The notes below the pieces were generated by a model. It saw nothing but the letters and a program-made list of their open reading frames with translations. It was not told where the DNA came from and searched no databases. Made by a program: the position numbers and the translations under genes. From Nemania diffusa (taxonomy: Eukaryota > Ascomycota > Sordariomycetes > Xylariales > Xylariaceae): 64,000 nt of DNA. The stretch spans positions 4,788,001 through 4,852,000 of the forward strand of contig JBBPUQ010000004.1 in the NCBI GenBank assembly GCA_038501195.1, in the 5' to 3' direction. The stretch's first letter is position 1; every line of letters starts with the position of its first letter. Positions 12,708 to 24,625 of this stretch are shown piece after piece.

Positions 12708-13201
12708 CTCCCTGCCACCTACTTATTTCTATAGATTTGGCCTTTGCATTTTTTGACTGGATTTTATCTTTGCGTTGGTAGTTGGAGTTTATACCCCCTT
12801 TTTGTCACTTTACTTGATGAAACTCTAGTTTGTATATAAATAGAGACTATGCATACGGAAATTTCCGGCGCCGTTAATTTGATATACTATGAACCTCATA
12901 CCACATAAGGTGTGTAATTATCTTAAAAGTATGCATGTATTCTAGCCGGGCTCACATAGAAGCGGCGTCGTCCTTAGGGGGCGCTCACAATATGTCACCA
13001 GACTTCCTGCTCGACAGGTTAATCCCCATTCGCACATACATAGAGCCGCATTGAAGCTATTATTATTATTAGGGTATCTTGAACAACGCCAAGCGCCAAC
13101 AGATCTAGTGCCTTTACAGGCGGGCAATAACACAGATGCAGCGGTCGTCAAATGTCATAAGTCGTAATCGGACGTGAAACCTCCAAAATGCAACAGATCC
13201 C
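12708..13201. other. convergent 3' intergenic region
   Basis: Lies between two converging genes and is expected to hold both 3' UTRs. There is a short TTA run near 13060. No gene was recognised. Confidence 0.5.
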
Positions 13202-14421
13202 TCACTGCGCAGTAGGGCCAGCCCGCCTCCTCGTAGGCGTATCGTTGAAGCGCTGCTCCTTGTTCCTCGCTCTCCTCTGCTTCAGGGCAGACCACTCCAT
13301 CTTCCAAGTGTCGATGCTCTCGCGGAGCTCCTGGTCGGCGTCCTGGGGCACGTAGCTCAGACACTGCACCTCGATGGCCTTGAGCTGGATCTGCAGGTGC
13401 AGCAGCTCGGTGTCGCTCTCCTTCCGCTCGCTCTCACTTCCCGGCATAGTTAGTATGCATGCATGACGGAGATAAAACCAAAGGCCCGGATTACGGAGGG
13501 AAAGGTCACACTAACTAGTTTCTGAGCTGTTCCTCTAGATCGATGATGTGTTGTGCCGCACGCTCTAGCCGTGAGATCAGAAGTGCGTGGATGTGCTGCG
13601 AAGAGTTAGTGGTTTTCTTCATAGATAGAGTCAAGGAGAGTGAGGCTTACTTCGGTCTCCTCTTGTCGATCGCGGAGGTTGGAGATAACAACTTCTAGGT
13701 TCTTGTATACACCTTGCGCCTCAGCTATTACTTGCTCTGCCTGAGCCACGGTCATCTTCGCGGAACGGGATGCCGCTTTTGCATTGGTTCGGCGGCGCAC
13801 TTTGGCCTTGGCCAATGGTGACGGCTGTGTAGGTGAGGCAAGGCTAGAGACGTCAGATAGCAGCATATTATCCGGATGAGATGGCTCCCAAGAAAGACCA
13901 CTCCTGTCTTGACCGTCATCTTCGAAACTTAGCGGCGGGAGCCGAGGAGGTCGGGTCTTCGTCTTAGACGAATGGCTAGGAGTAGACAAGACATTCTCCA
14001 ACTCATTCACCTTAGCGTGCAAGACATCGATACTCTCATCCTCGACATTCCGCTGTCGGCTCAGCCTCGCGGCGAGGTCATTTAGGCGCTGCACCAATGC
14101 ATCTCTGCTGTCTTGGGTGATGCTCTCGTGATCCCCGTGATCTGGACCCAGCTGATCGGACTCCGACTGTGGATACAACGGGGAGGATGGAGCTAAAGAA
14201 GGGGGTGAGAACTGGCGGCGTAACGGTGAAAGTGGGGACATTTCCAAGGAGGAGAGGCTCATGGACGGAGAGGCGGGCGGAGATAAATTAGCTACAGATG
14301 CGTTGCTGTTATCTCGGTGATGGGGTTGCGAACGAGATAGCTCCGGATGAGGTCGCCGTGGTGGCGGCGTCTGCGGCGCCGGGCTACCGTGATCGTCATC
14401 GGACCCTTCTGTGTCGGCCAT
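13202..14421 (-). CDS. coiled-coil protein with Ser/Pro-rich N-terminus
   Basis: Three exons on the minus strand: 14421-13651, 13595-13516 and 13436-13202 (361 residues). Intron 1 (55 bp) has GTAAGC, CACTAAC and GCAG; intron 2 (79 bp) has GTTAGT and a consensus TACTAAC branch site. Phases close (0 and 2). The N-terminal ~100 residues are acidic then Ser/Pro-rich (SPPASPSMSLSSLEMSPLSP), probably disordered and phosphorylatable. The C-terminal half is heptad-like: QRLNDLAARL, MTVAQAEQVIAEAQGVYKNL, LERAAQHIIDLEEQLRNYES, then LHLQIQLKAIEVQCL. Joining exon 3 gives a continuous coiled coil, which supports treating the small 81-codon frame at 13202-13447 as an exon rather than its own gene. An upstream in-frame ATG at 14508 exists; I prefer 14421 (MADTEGSDDD) because the extra residues look like untranslated sequence. 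I recognise no family. Confidence 0.75.
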
Positions 14422-16350
14422 GGGAATTGGTGGGAACCTTAGTAAGTATCGCAGCTCACATGAATACAAGGTCAGAAGCTGAGGAGCTGTGGATCTTGTA
14501 GAAAACACAACTGTGTGCGCTGTAGAATAGCTTGTGATTGTACATTACGTGGAGACTCCTTTTAGTCTCTTCCCCTTAGCTTAAGTGCTATTGAAGCTTT
14601 GAAATTTCCGCATTTGGAAGATAGGTAGAAGAAAGGTTACCTAGTACAGAGTAGACAATGCAATGTCAGGCCTGTCGGACAGTGCAGAACGACAACTAGA
14701 AGCGGCTTTCTACAAGTACATACCTAATGTACCTAAGTGCACCATGTACCTAAGGTGCCCAAGCTGCATTGACCACGTCTCGACGTTGTATCCAGTAGGT
14801 ACCGTTCTAGGCAGCGATTCATAATATCCAGGTACCTCGGTACCATAGAAGACACCTCTATCAGCTTCAATTTTCTATCTTGCAGTACACAGCTAATACG
14901 GCAGTCCTTAAGAGGAATCCCGCCGCATGAATCCAATCAGGTAGTTATCAAATGTGTTAACAGTTTTCCAACAAATCATACTATGGTACTATACAGAAGA
15001 TTTGGGGGTAGTTATGCTGACCTACATACCTAAGGTAATGTATACTTTAAAGCAGCCTGCCAAGGACGGGTATGTTCTTTAGCTAGCTCCTTCCGTTGCC
15101 TAGAAATGTTTATATGCGCACGACGTACATAGTTCCAAGACTCTCAACGTAATTCTGTGTTACTCACTAAGTGTATGTAGTTATATACCGCATCTGTGAG
15201 GCATTATTTGGACTTTGTCATATTAGTTCAGTTGTCAGCAAAATACCGCAGGCAGGCAGGTCGACGCTCGACCTGCTTGTCGACTTGTTGGCGCCACCAG
15301 CGATCACAGAGAAAGAAAAGAAAGGTTGCAGTAAGCCGATGTCAGATGATCAGCCGGCTATGTAACCCGTACGGTCCCGGTAATAAAAGTCTGGGTATAT
15401 CTACAGTATACTACGTAATACACACGAGGTAAGTACGCAGTACCTACAGAATACCTACCTACGCTACAGTTTCCATAAGGTCCCGCTCAAAAATACAATA
15501 TCTACCCAGGTACTGTGGCTCGTGGGATTCTTATGCGGGGAGCTCTGTTGTAAAGCCCCACGTTCCTTCCGGTGGTCCAGTGGCGTAGTCTACCAATTCC
15601 AAACGGTCCTCGGCTATGATGGCACGCATTCGGCAAGTCACAAGCAACCTGGGGGAAGCTCTGGCTGTGGGACAGTACAGTAGCGTGCTGGTAGTAGGCT
15701 ATACTAGGAGGGAGCTAACGCTGGTGACTAACAGCACTGGGCCAATCCCGGCTGCCCTGAATTAACTTTTTCCATCTGCCTCGAGTCTGGCTAGCCGCGC
15801 CTAGGTACTGTACCTAGGCAGGTAGGGTGCCTAGGTAGGGTAGGTACCGAGCAAGTCCATCCGCCCGCCGAATCTGGTCCTCGTCACACGATCGCGAGTC
15901 ATCCTCGAGCCTTTCACCTTCCAACGTCCGACTTTGTGTGCTTGCTGCTAGGTTAAGTCTTCTGCAGAGGTGAATTGACTGCCCAATCTTCTATTTTCCC
16001 CTTCTTGGCCTTTCTGCACCTTTTCTCGTGTATATGTGCCGCTCACCCTACTACTTGTACTATACCTTATCGCCAGAGCTACGTCGTACTGTTCCGTATC
16101 TGTACTATAGCTTCGGCGTCATCGTCGTTCCCTCGACCGCGGGGTTCCGCTTCCGTGGTCAACCAATACCAACCAACACCACTACCAACACGGACGCGAC
16201 CTCGACCACTCCCTGTCCGCGTCCTGGATTCTACACAGCTCCATGGCTCGTAGGGCTGTCCACGGAAACCGATAATACCCCGCCGCTCCCACGGACTCGG
16301 GAGAAGCAATTTACCCTTCTTGCCGTTAATTGTGTGCTATCTGGCCCATC
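14422..16350. other. long intergenic region with TACCTA/AGGTA motifs
   Basis: Divergent promoter space of about 1.9 kb. It is dotted with TACCTA/TAGGTA words, especially 14700-14860 and 15430-15460, and holds a strong inverted repeat at 15800-15818. Open frames at 15171-15432 and 15975-16378 have no recognisable content. Confidence 0.5.
15800..15818. repeat. perfect inverted repeat, 9-bp arms (CCTAGGTAC-T-GTACCTAGG)
   Basis: The two 9-bp arms are exact reverse complements with a single T between them. It sits in a cluster of AGGTA/TACCT words about 530 bp upstream of the kinase start codon. Confidence 0.85.
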
Positions 16351-17876
16351 ATGTCGTGGAGGGCCTCGACGAAGCTGATGGACACCATCCGCCACTATGC
16401 TAACTTCCCGGCAACGGGAGTTAGCTTGAGGCAGATGGTGCAGTTTGGCGAAAGACCATCAGTCGGTATGATTTATTCCTCAGCTCTATGACTACGTAAT
16501 CTGCGAGGCGCGGTCTAACCGTCTCCTTCTCATCAACAGGGACCTTATTCCGCGCCTCCCAATTCCTCGCCGAAGAGCTGCCCATTCGCCTTGCGCATCG
16601 TGTAGAAGAGCTCACCAACTTGCCCGATGGCCTGAACGAGATGCCTTCGGTCAAGAAGGTCCAGGACTGGTATGCGCAGTCGTTCGAGGTCCGTAGCCCG
16701 GTTGCTGAAAGGTGACATTACCTGTGACTCACACTGACTCGCGCGACCGTAGGAGATCACCTGTCTGCCGCGGCCCAACCTTGAACGAGACGTGCGAGAA
16801 CGGCTACTGAAACCTGGGAAGTCTAATGGCAGAGGAGCATTGCTCTCTGAAGCGATACCGAACCCCAGTATTCGTGAAGGGCAATACGCTTCTTCACCCA
16901 TTTCACAGACGGGGGCGAATAACGGCAGAAAGCACCAAGGCGTCAGGAGATACTTCGCCGCGGTCGACGATAACGGCGACTGGCCCCCTGACCTTCAAGC
17001 ATACAACTCTAAATTTGCCCAATGCTTGCATAAGATCAAGAGGAGGCATGATGGTGTAGTCACAACTATGGCGCAGGGCATCTTAGAGTATAAGCGGAAG
17101 CGACAACGGATGCAGATTGATAATAATATCCAGTCATTCCTCGATCGTTTTTATATGTCGCGGATCGGAATTCGGATGCTTATTGGACAGCATATTGCGC
17201 TGACGGATCAGAGCCACCATCGAGACCCTACATACGTTGGAATTATCTGCACCAAAACCAATGTTCGGGATCTCGCCCAAGAAGCCATTGAGAATGCGCG
17301 GTTTGTTTGCGAGGATCACTATGGCCTATTTGAGGCTCCTAAAATTCAGTTGGTCTGCAACCCAGACCTGAACTTTATGTATGTTCCAGGACACTTGTCA
17401 CATATGCTATTCGAAACCTTGAAGAATTCATTGAGAGCAGTGGTCGAGACGCATGGACAGGACAAACAGGAGTTCCCTGTCACGAAGGTTATAGTCGCCG
17501 AGGGCCGGGAGGACATTACGATTAAAATCTCCGATGAGGGTGGTGGCATCCCTCGGAGTGCTATACCACTTGTGTGGACCTATATGTACACTACTGTAGA
17601 TCGGACGCCGAACCTTGATCCGGACTTCGATAAGAGCGACTTCAAAGCCCCTATGGCGGGCTTCGGGTACGGTTTACCTATATCGAGACTCTATGCTCGG
17701 TACTTTGGTGGCGATTTGAAACTTATTAGCATGGAAGGGTGAGTCACATCTACTACTACTACTAGCATTCGCTAAGCTCAGTTTGCTGACATTTTTTATC
17801 CCGCCTTATTAGATACGGAACAGATGTTTACCTACACCTGAACCGCCTTTCGAGTTCTTCAGAGCCGTTGCAATAG
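16351..17876 (+). CDS. mitochondrial pyruvate dehydrogenase kinase (PDK/BCKDK family)
   Basis: Four exons: 16351-16465, 16540-16688, 16753-17738 and 17813-17876 (437 residues). All phases close, with donors GTATGA, GTCCGT and GTGAGT. The protein phosphorylates and inactivates the E1-alpha subunit of the pyruvate dehydrogenase complex (or the branched-chain equivalent) in the mitochondrial matrix. The N-terminal helical region has HYANFPATGVSLRQMVQFG and FLAEELPIRLAHRVEEL. The GHKL ATPase core has the N box FETLKNSLRA (Glu309, Asn313), the G1 box DEGGGIPR (349-356) and the G2 box GFGYGLPISR. A Ser/Asn/Gly-rich insertion of about 40 residues, carrying SSPISQTGANNGRKHQG, lies between the two helical halves; it is open and not bounded by splice signals I can see. 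The start at 16351 gives MSWRASTKLMDTIRHY. The gene is convergent with dpl1. Confidence 0.94.
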
Positions 17877-18930
17877 CAACTAGCCGTCATGAGGGATGGA
17901 TCATCATCCCGAGGATTGGCGATACCCTTGAGAATGATGCAAAAACGACTCAAGCCTGCTGAAGTATCAGAACGCAAACAAGTTGGCGATGCCGAATCCA
18001 TGATCTCCCAGGAACGCGGCCAGCTAATATGGGACGATACCGGTGGCGAGCCGTGAAAAACTAAAAACAATACAATTCAAACATGCATGACATAGATAGT
18101 CCCCGCGGAGAATATATCTATATGAAAGAACCCACCTAAACGAGAGGGCGAGGAAGGAAGAGTTGGCTCGCAGGTAATGAGTGGTCCGGACGGAAGAGGA
18201 AGATTTGTGTATTAAAACGGCCCTCGATTCGAAAAATTATCCGTTCGGCATAACGGGTGCGAGGAACAGTGCCGAGGGCGGCATTACATCATCTATTCAT
18301 CTGTCTCCCTAGCCATTTTGATGGTCTGATTCATCTTTGGAACGGAGTGGGACACAGCATTTTTCCTGGCGTAAGAACGGGGGAAAGAATTTATCAAAGG
18401 TGGGGAGAAAGGGAGGCAAATGATCAAGCCTTTTGTTATCATTACCATCGTCGTTGTCGACCATCCACCATCTACCATGAGGTATCTAGCAACTAGTTGG
18501 TAAATATACATATGGATTATAATGTACAAATTATTGTCGTTTACCCCTCCTTGAGTAGTAATGAGTGGTAATAATAATTCGAGCGTTTGAGTACTATGAT
18601 CAGAAACATATATTTATGGTAACTACTATTTACACTGGCTTATATGGTGGAATGTTCGACAATTCAGGGTAAAACCTGGATGTCATAGATTTGGTCCGTC
18701 GGAGCCTACTGTTTATAACGTACATATTTTGATGTGTAACGGATATGCTCATGGAAGCGCAGGTACGTAGTAGACAAATAATATAAATGAATGAAGGAAC
18801 GGGATGAATACGTGTCCCAAAGATATCCCCAGCGTTGTCATCTTACAGCATGCACTCCATCCATCCCAATGCTATATCGCTCAATCTTACAAAACAAAAC
18901 TAAAAGAAAAGCTACCCTGTTTATAGGAGA
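17877..18930. other. convergent 3' intergenic region
   Basis: About 1 kb between the kinase and lyase stop codons. It is AT-rich, with no supported gene and no RNA gene seen. Confidence 0.5.
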
Positions 18931-20819
18931 TTACGCCTTATACAAGAGATCTAAGAAACCTGTCGCCAGATCGACGACGACGGCCTTGTTGGGCAGGGAC
19001 CCGGCGACACCGTACAGCGCGGCGGTGTCGCCGGTGGCCTTGCCCTTGACGCCCTTGCCCTCGACGGCGCGGACGCGCTCCTTCTCGCGCTCGGCCTCGA
19101 TGACGGCCTCGAGGTCGGCGACGAGGCGCTCCCAGACCTTGGTGATGGGCATGGTGACGGCGATGTGCATGGCGGGGGGGTTCTGCAGGGCGTTGAGGTG
19201 CCAGCCCTTGGCGGACATGCCGTCGGCGATGTCGTAGATGTTGAGGTTGCGCGCCGTGAAGGCGACGACGGAGACGAGGGGCCGCCCGACGAGGTCGAGC
19301 TCTGCTGCCAGCGAGGACGACTGCGCCACGTGCTCCGCGATCTTCTTGGCGCAGCCGACGATCTTGACGCAGGAGTCTATGTACCCAGCCTCGCCCACCT
19401 TCATCATGCTCGTCCAGCACCCCGCGATCAGGGCGCCAGGCCGCGAGCCGGCGATGCCCGGCGATGCGTATACGCCACCGGACCAATCCGGCGACACAAA
19501 ATACTGATATGTGCGTAGTTCCTGTGTGCGGTATAATACTGTTGAGTTACCCTTGGGCGCGAAGCCGTACTTGTGCGTGTCGCACGAGATAGATGTCACA
19601 CCCTTTAGACGGAAGTCGAATAGCTCAGTCTCGAACCCAGCTTTCTCGAGGAAGGGGACAAGGAAAGAACCAAGACAGCAGTCTACGTGTAAAGGTAGCC
19701 GGCGCTTGAGTGCCAATTTGGATAGGGCTGATATGTCGTCCATGATACCGTGAGGGAAGTTAGGCGCTGAGCCCACGAGCAAGATTGTGTTCGAGTTGAT
19801 GAGTCGTGATACTCGGTGGACATCTACTTGATATGAAGGCGCAGGGCATGGTACTAGGTGAACTTTGATCTTGAAGTAATCACCCGCCTTGCGGAATGCT
19901 GTGTGTGCTGTCTCTGGTAGAATCCTATATAAGGTATTAGCATCGCTATGATATAATCAAGAGGTTGCAAGAAATGCCATTGACTTACATCTCTGGCTCT
20001 GTGACGCCTCGCTCAACGTAGGCCTTCTGTCGTGCACTGTAGCAAGCCATAAGAATACTCTCGGTGCCGCCACTTGTTGATACACCGGCGGCAGCGGGCG
20101 GCGCATGGAACATGGAAAGGACCATAGCCACAACCTCGGCCTCCATCTTGCGGACGCCGGGGAAGACGTCCGGGTGAATGGGGTTTGCGACAGTGAACTT
20201 GCCGTATGCCTCGGTCTGCAGCTTCAGCAGATCGTCTTCACCATGGTATACAGCGCCAGACACGAACCCGTCCTCCCATCTCGTGTGGTCCATAGTAGCA
20301 AGAGTCTCGAGCTCCTTCTGTAGCGCTTCCTCGGTCCACCCCTCTTTCGGCAGCGATAGGTACCGCGACCCGGTGGTGGAAATCATCTTGGCCTGCAGCT
20401 TCGCCAGCGACTCGTCGACTTGCTTGCGCACCTGGGTCCGGACCCCGGGGGCGCGGAGGAAGTAGCCATATAGTATGCGGCGGGTATCGATGTAGAGCTC
20501 GACGATGGTGCCGATGAGGCCGCGGCCTTTGAGCTTCCAGAAGGTGCGGCGAACTATGCGGAAGACGAAGAAGAAGAAGACGATATTCCGGAACCTAATA
20601 TGACATAGAAAATTTAGATTAGCGACTACTCTTCTCTTAGTAATTGTTGTCATCTTGTTCCGTCCCCCGAACTCCCCAACGCCCCCAAGCAGCCACCCAT
20701 CATACTCACAGGTCGAGATTGATAACTTGTAGTGACTGTAGCGTGTTCACTGGCCGTGCGCGCTTGACGATATTCAAGCTCTCGCGCAGGCTGATGGGCA
20801 TCCGCGACGTGCCCGGCAT
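18931..20819 (-). CDS. dpl1: sphingosine-1-phosphate lyase (PLP-dependent)
   Basis: Three exons on the minus strand: 20819-20710, 20594-19989 and 19924-18931 (569 residues). Introns are 115 and 64 bp with GTGAGT and GTAAGT donors and TTAG/ATAG acceptors; both are phase 2 and close. The enzyme cleaves phosphorylated long-chain bases to phosphoethanolamine and a fatty aldehyde, the exit step of sphingolipid metabolism, at the ER membrane. The N-terminus has a hydrophobic anchor (FRNIVFFFFVFRIV), followed by the group II decarboxylase-like fold: SGAVYHGEDDLLKL, TSGGTESILMA (cofactor phosphate region), HVDCCLGSF, and the PLP-lysine motif SCDTHKYGFAPKG with Lys357. The substrate-binding GGVYASPGIAGSRPG stretch follows. 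Length and motifs match the family. The 3' half is very GC-rich, producing long antisense shadow frames. Confidence 0.96.
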
Positions 20820-22026
20820 GGTTTCGAGGTAAGATTTGTGAATTGGCTGATGCGTTTGCTTGCTTGCCTGCTATGGTTCGGCCTTCGCACGTCCGTCTAG
20901 TTTTCAATTGAGAATTGGAATGGGCATGAGAACTTGAGTCGTCGGATCGGATGTCCGCGGAAGACTCAGCTATCTTAGTATGTAGTAATTGATGGAGCAA
21001 GGTTTCAGCAGGTCATGACACACTACACTAGACAAATAGACAAATAACAACGCTATACAGAATAACGGTATACCTACCTTATTTAGTCGGCTGCGACCGA
21101 CCCAACCCAACCTCGGAAGGGCGATAGAAGCTTCCCTGGTTAAGCCCGCCGCCGACGAGCCCCGCAAAGGGACGCCACTGGGGTTGCTATGAACGCTTGA
21201 CCAAGGTACGCTAGCTGTAACTGGCTACACCAGCTGTGTCACATGCAAAGGCGCCTACATGGGTAGGTTGTTGCAAGGATTATAAGGCACGCTAACCTGT
21301 CCTTGCTCCAGTCGTTTGGTCGTAGTCAACCATCCGAATGCGAGCTCCTCTGTCCTTATCTGATCCGAAATGCTCCCCAGATGACAATCACCTCGAATCT
21401 GACTGGCTGAATGGCACATGTATCTCGCATTGAAGATTATATAATCTCTCTGGCTCGCATACTAGGTAGATCTCTAGAGGATAAAAGACTCGTAGTATTA
21501 TCATGCCAAGAGTTAACTCTTTCACATCACATTCTATCACACCCATTTTACTCACTAAAGCTGCCTAACATAATCTAAGCCAAACCTAGCATTCGAGAAT
21601 CTACCGAGGTAGATAGGTATGGCGGGAGTTTGTATAAGGCTGCCCATCCCACAAACTATATTCGTTTACGTATAGTAGACAGAGAACTCATTTACATTCA
21701 GTTAAGGTTATAGGATAGCAGCCAGTTATTGACTGGACTGCAGAACAGTATTTGAAAGAGGCCCCCACCATTTCCCCAGCCTGGGAATCAACACAGTTGC
21801 CAGTAAACAAGGACGAAATAGTAACAGGTACGCAAAACACCGGTGTAAATGCCAGAGCCCCTATCTATCTAGCCCAGCCATCAAACTGTAATGATATATC
21901 CATAAAACGCCGACCCCGTCACCATGCCCAGTCTGCCGCCCTTTTTTCGCCGTTTCGTAAAGGCACGTTGATCATCAGTTATTAGGAACACGCGGTGCTT
22001 GCCACCAAATCTTACAAATGCCCAAG
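20820..22026. other. intergenic region
   Basis: Upstream of dpl1 and downstream of the glycosyltransferase gene. Mostly AT-rich; no gene was recognised in any frame. Confidence 0.5.
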
Positions 22027-23070
22027 CTAATGATTGGTACCAAATGCCGCCCGCCAGCGCTGCGAGTAGCGCTCGGCTTCGTTGGCGCAGCTCTTGGTCT
22101 CGGTGCCCGAGCATTGGGGAAACACGACAGCAATATCACCCTCTTTGTACTGGGCGCCGTGCTCCACCGTAGAATAGGCATTGATGGCCCGTTGCGGGAC
22201 GATTGCTAGCTTCGAGAGAATGGTGGGATGCCACTGGACGATGTGTTCCTTCAAAAGGTTAGTATAAACAAATAGTGCATATGAACTAACGATGGGAGAA
22301 CATACTAGTGCATGCGTCTCGGCTTTTTGGAAGTTGTAGCTTCGGTACATGGGGTCGAACCATGTGTCTAGGAAGAATTTGGCCCATTCGCCATTTCGGA
22401 GCACGAGGCTGGTTGTTGCAATGCCGTCTCTATCCTGCGTGATGACAAAATTGACATCGTGAGCCTTAAGGTGAGAGAATGTCTTAATGATACTCTGTGG
22501 CGGTACAATCGAATGATCCTTCAACATCATCTCCTCAAGCTGCTGAGACCCCATAACATGCTCTTCCACTCTCGAGTTGGGGCTCATGATGAGCGCATGC
22601 TGGTCGAGATACCATATATATTTGCAGTTGGGGAACTTGGCGATGGCATGTCTCATGGCCACCACCTTTGACCAGGAGGCCGGCGCCCCTGCGAGGTCGT
22701 AGTCGCCGGCTTTCGCAATAAATGTACCATATCCTAGAATGTGTTATTAGGGGTTGTTTCGAGAACTGCAAATGGCGATCTTACCATGTTTCTCGGCGTA
22801 CTGTATCCTATTGTCTTTGATGTGCTGTGAATATGCGGTATTGTCGTACTTGTCATCAAAGACGGTAACCACAACCACGAGAGGCTTGCCCGTTATCGGA
22901 CGAGGGCCACTGGGTTTTGAACCAGAAAACAGCCATACCAGGCCAACGATGGCCAGTATAAACAGAAGGATTGTCTTCAGTTGACTTCTTCGCACCATTG
23001 GGAGACGCGATCTTCGTGGCCGAAAGGGTGCCGGATGAGAGTCCTTTCGTGGTGGGTAAGCGTAATGCAT
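22027..23070 (-). CDS. mnn10: GT34 family alpha-mannosyltransferase (Mnn10/Gma12 type)
   Basis: Three exons on the minus strand: 23070-22785, 22733-22306 and 22248-22027 (311 residues). This is a type II Golgi protein of glycosyltransferase family 34; Mnn10 works in the alpha-1,6-mannosyltransferase complex that extends N-glycan outer chains. Residues 1-25 are a basic, Pro-rich cytosolic tail (MHYAYPPRK start), followed by a signal anchor LKTILLFILAIVGLVWLF. The catalytic region has VVVVTVFDDKYD, GYGTFIAKAGDYDLAGAP at the first junction, the nucleotide-sugar region WYLDQHALIMSP, NGEWAKFFLDTWFDPMYRSY, and EHIVQWHPTILSKLA. Intron 2 (22305-22249, 57 bp) has GTATGT and a perfect TACTAAC branch site, but it is a multiple of three without stops, so it could be mistaken for coding. 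An upstream in-frame ATG at 23370 is rejected because the family starts at MHYAYPP. Confidence 0.9.
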
Positions 23071-24625
23071 GGCTCCCTTTAAATTGTGACCCCAAGACAG
23101 GGAAAGAGGAAGCTCTGGCAAGCAGGGCAATCGACGGAAGCGCGGGTTGCTTCGTAGTCGATTCGGCGTATACAACGCTGTATGTAGCAGCGATGACACG
23201 TTCTGAGCCCCGAAGGACTTTCGCGCAAGTACCAAAACAGAAGGGAAGGCCTGCCAGGTACGCGCTTTTTCTAGTCGAATAAATATATTTGTCCGAGGAC
23301 TCGGTAGGGTGCGGTCGAGGAGCGCGGGCAACGTGTCAATTGAGGAACCGGATGAAGTAGATTGCGACAATCGTTAATCGGCGGGTCGGGATCGTGTAAG
23401 TGGTAGATGGATTGAATGCACGCAGTAGGGCTCGTGGATTATGATAGGCAAATTAGTTGATAGGTTCCGTGAAGGTCCGGACAAATAGACAATATCAATT
23501 CGAACAAATGCTGTAGGTATTTCGATGAAATCGCAAGAGCAACTTGTCTGCCAATGCCAAATTGTCGAGACTCTAGATTCAAAGGAGATGAACAGACTTG
23601 GCTTTATTAGGCATTGATAGGCAGACAGGGGCGATGATCGAGAAGGGTAGGTACCCACCCACTACCTAAGGTACTGTAGATTAGGTGCTCAGATTAGTGC
23701 TATGCCTCTGCTGGAATTAATCTTGTACCAGGTAACAATCTAGAATATGCGGGGAAGTATTTTGTACCTAATCTACGAAATAGGCAATGTTAGACACAAA
23801 CCTAAATACAGCAATAAGAAGAATAAGTCCTTATTGACAACTACAACTACAACGACTATCGATATTGGATATATAAGTATAAGCGCTCTGAGTTTTAGGA
23901 GGCTGTCAGTGTGAACGACAACAAGGGTCCTTTCAACCATAGTTACTAGCAAAGGGGGGATTTCATGGTTTCAATAACAATTGTCACAAGTAGCATAAAT
24001 CCCTTTGTGATCCGCACGAATTCGCAAATAACGACGTACTGATACTAGTTTATGAAAATTAGAAAAATCCATGAACAGTAGCTTAGCTGGTCCTCGAGCA
24101 TTACTGAACACATCAACTCCGTGTTCATATTTATATGATACATAACGATATTTTACATATACGACTCGGGAATGTGGCTATTAAATATTCAGAGGTAAGA
24201 ACTTGTATACTAATAACCTATGATCTATCATATCAACTATGGAATAATAATAAAAGATTAAAAGGAGGGAATTTTCTATTTCAAGCTATAGAGATAAATA
24301 TATCAAGCTCTTCCAAAGCACACCTTCACTCAGACAGATGCCTAGAACGGCGAGGGCCAGCTGGATCCACCCGAACAGCCCCGAAAGGCTGGCGCGGATA
24401 CTTGGTAGTATGCTTGATTTCCCAGATTTACTGTTTTGAGGTATAGACAAGACGTCCGTACTTCACAGCTGAATAAGGGTATCAATCTTTGCACACAGAC
24501 TAGTTGACAAGGCATGGAAGAGCAACTTCTAGGCAACTTAAGAGTGTGCAAACAAACTAGGATAAGGTCATTGCGAAACAATTGATCAAAAGGGTTGAGG
24601 GAGATAGTGATTCACGAAATACTTC
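23071..24625. other. intergenic region
   Basis: About 1.5 kb with no supported gene. It has pyrimidine-rich and AT-rich tracts and TACCTA words near 23650. Confidence 0.5.

Noticed and set aside
18938..19518. Arg-rich alternate-frame and antisense ORFs
   Set aside because: Shadows of the GC-rich last exon of the sphingosine-1-phosphate lyase.
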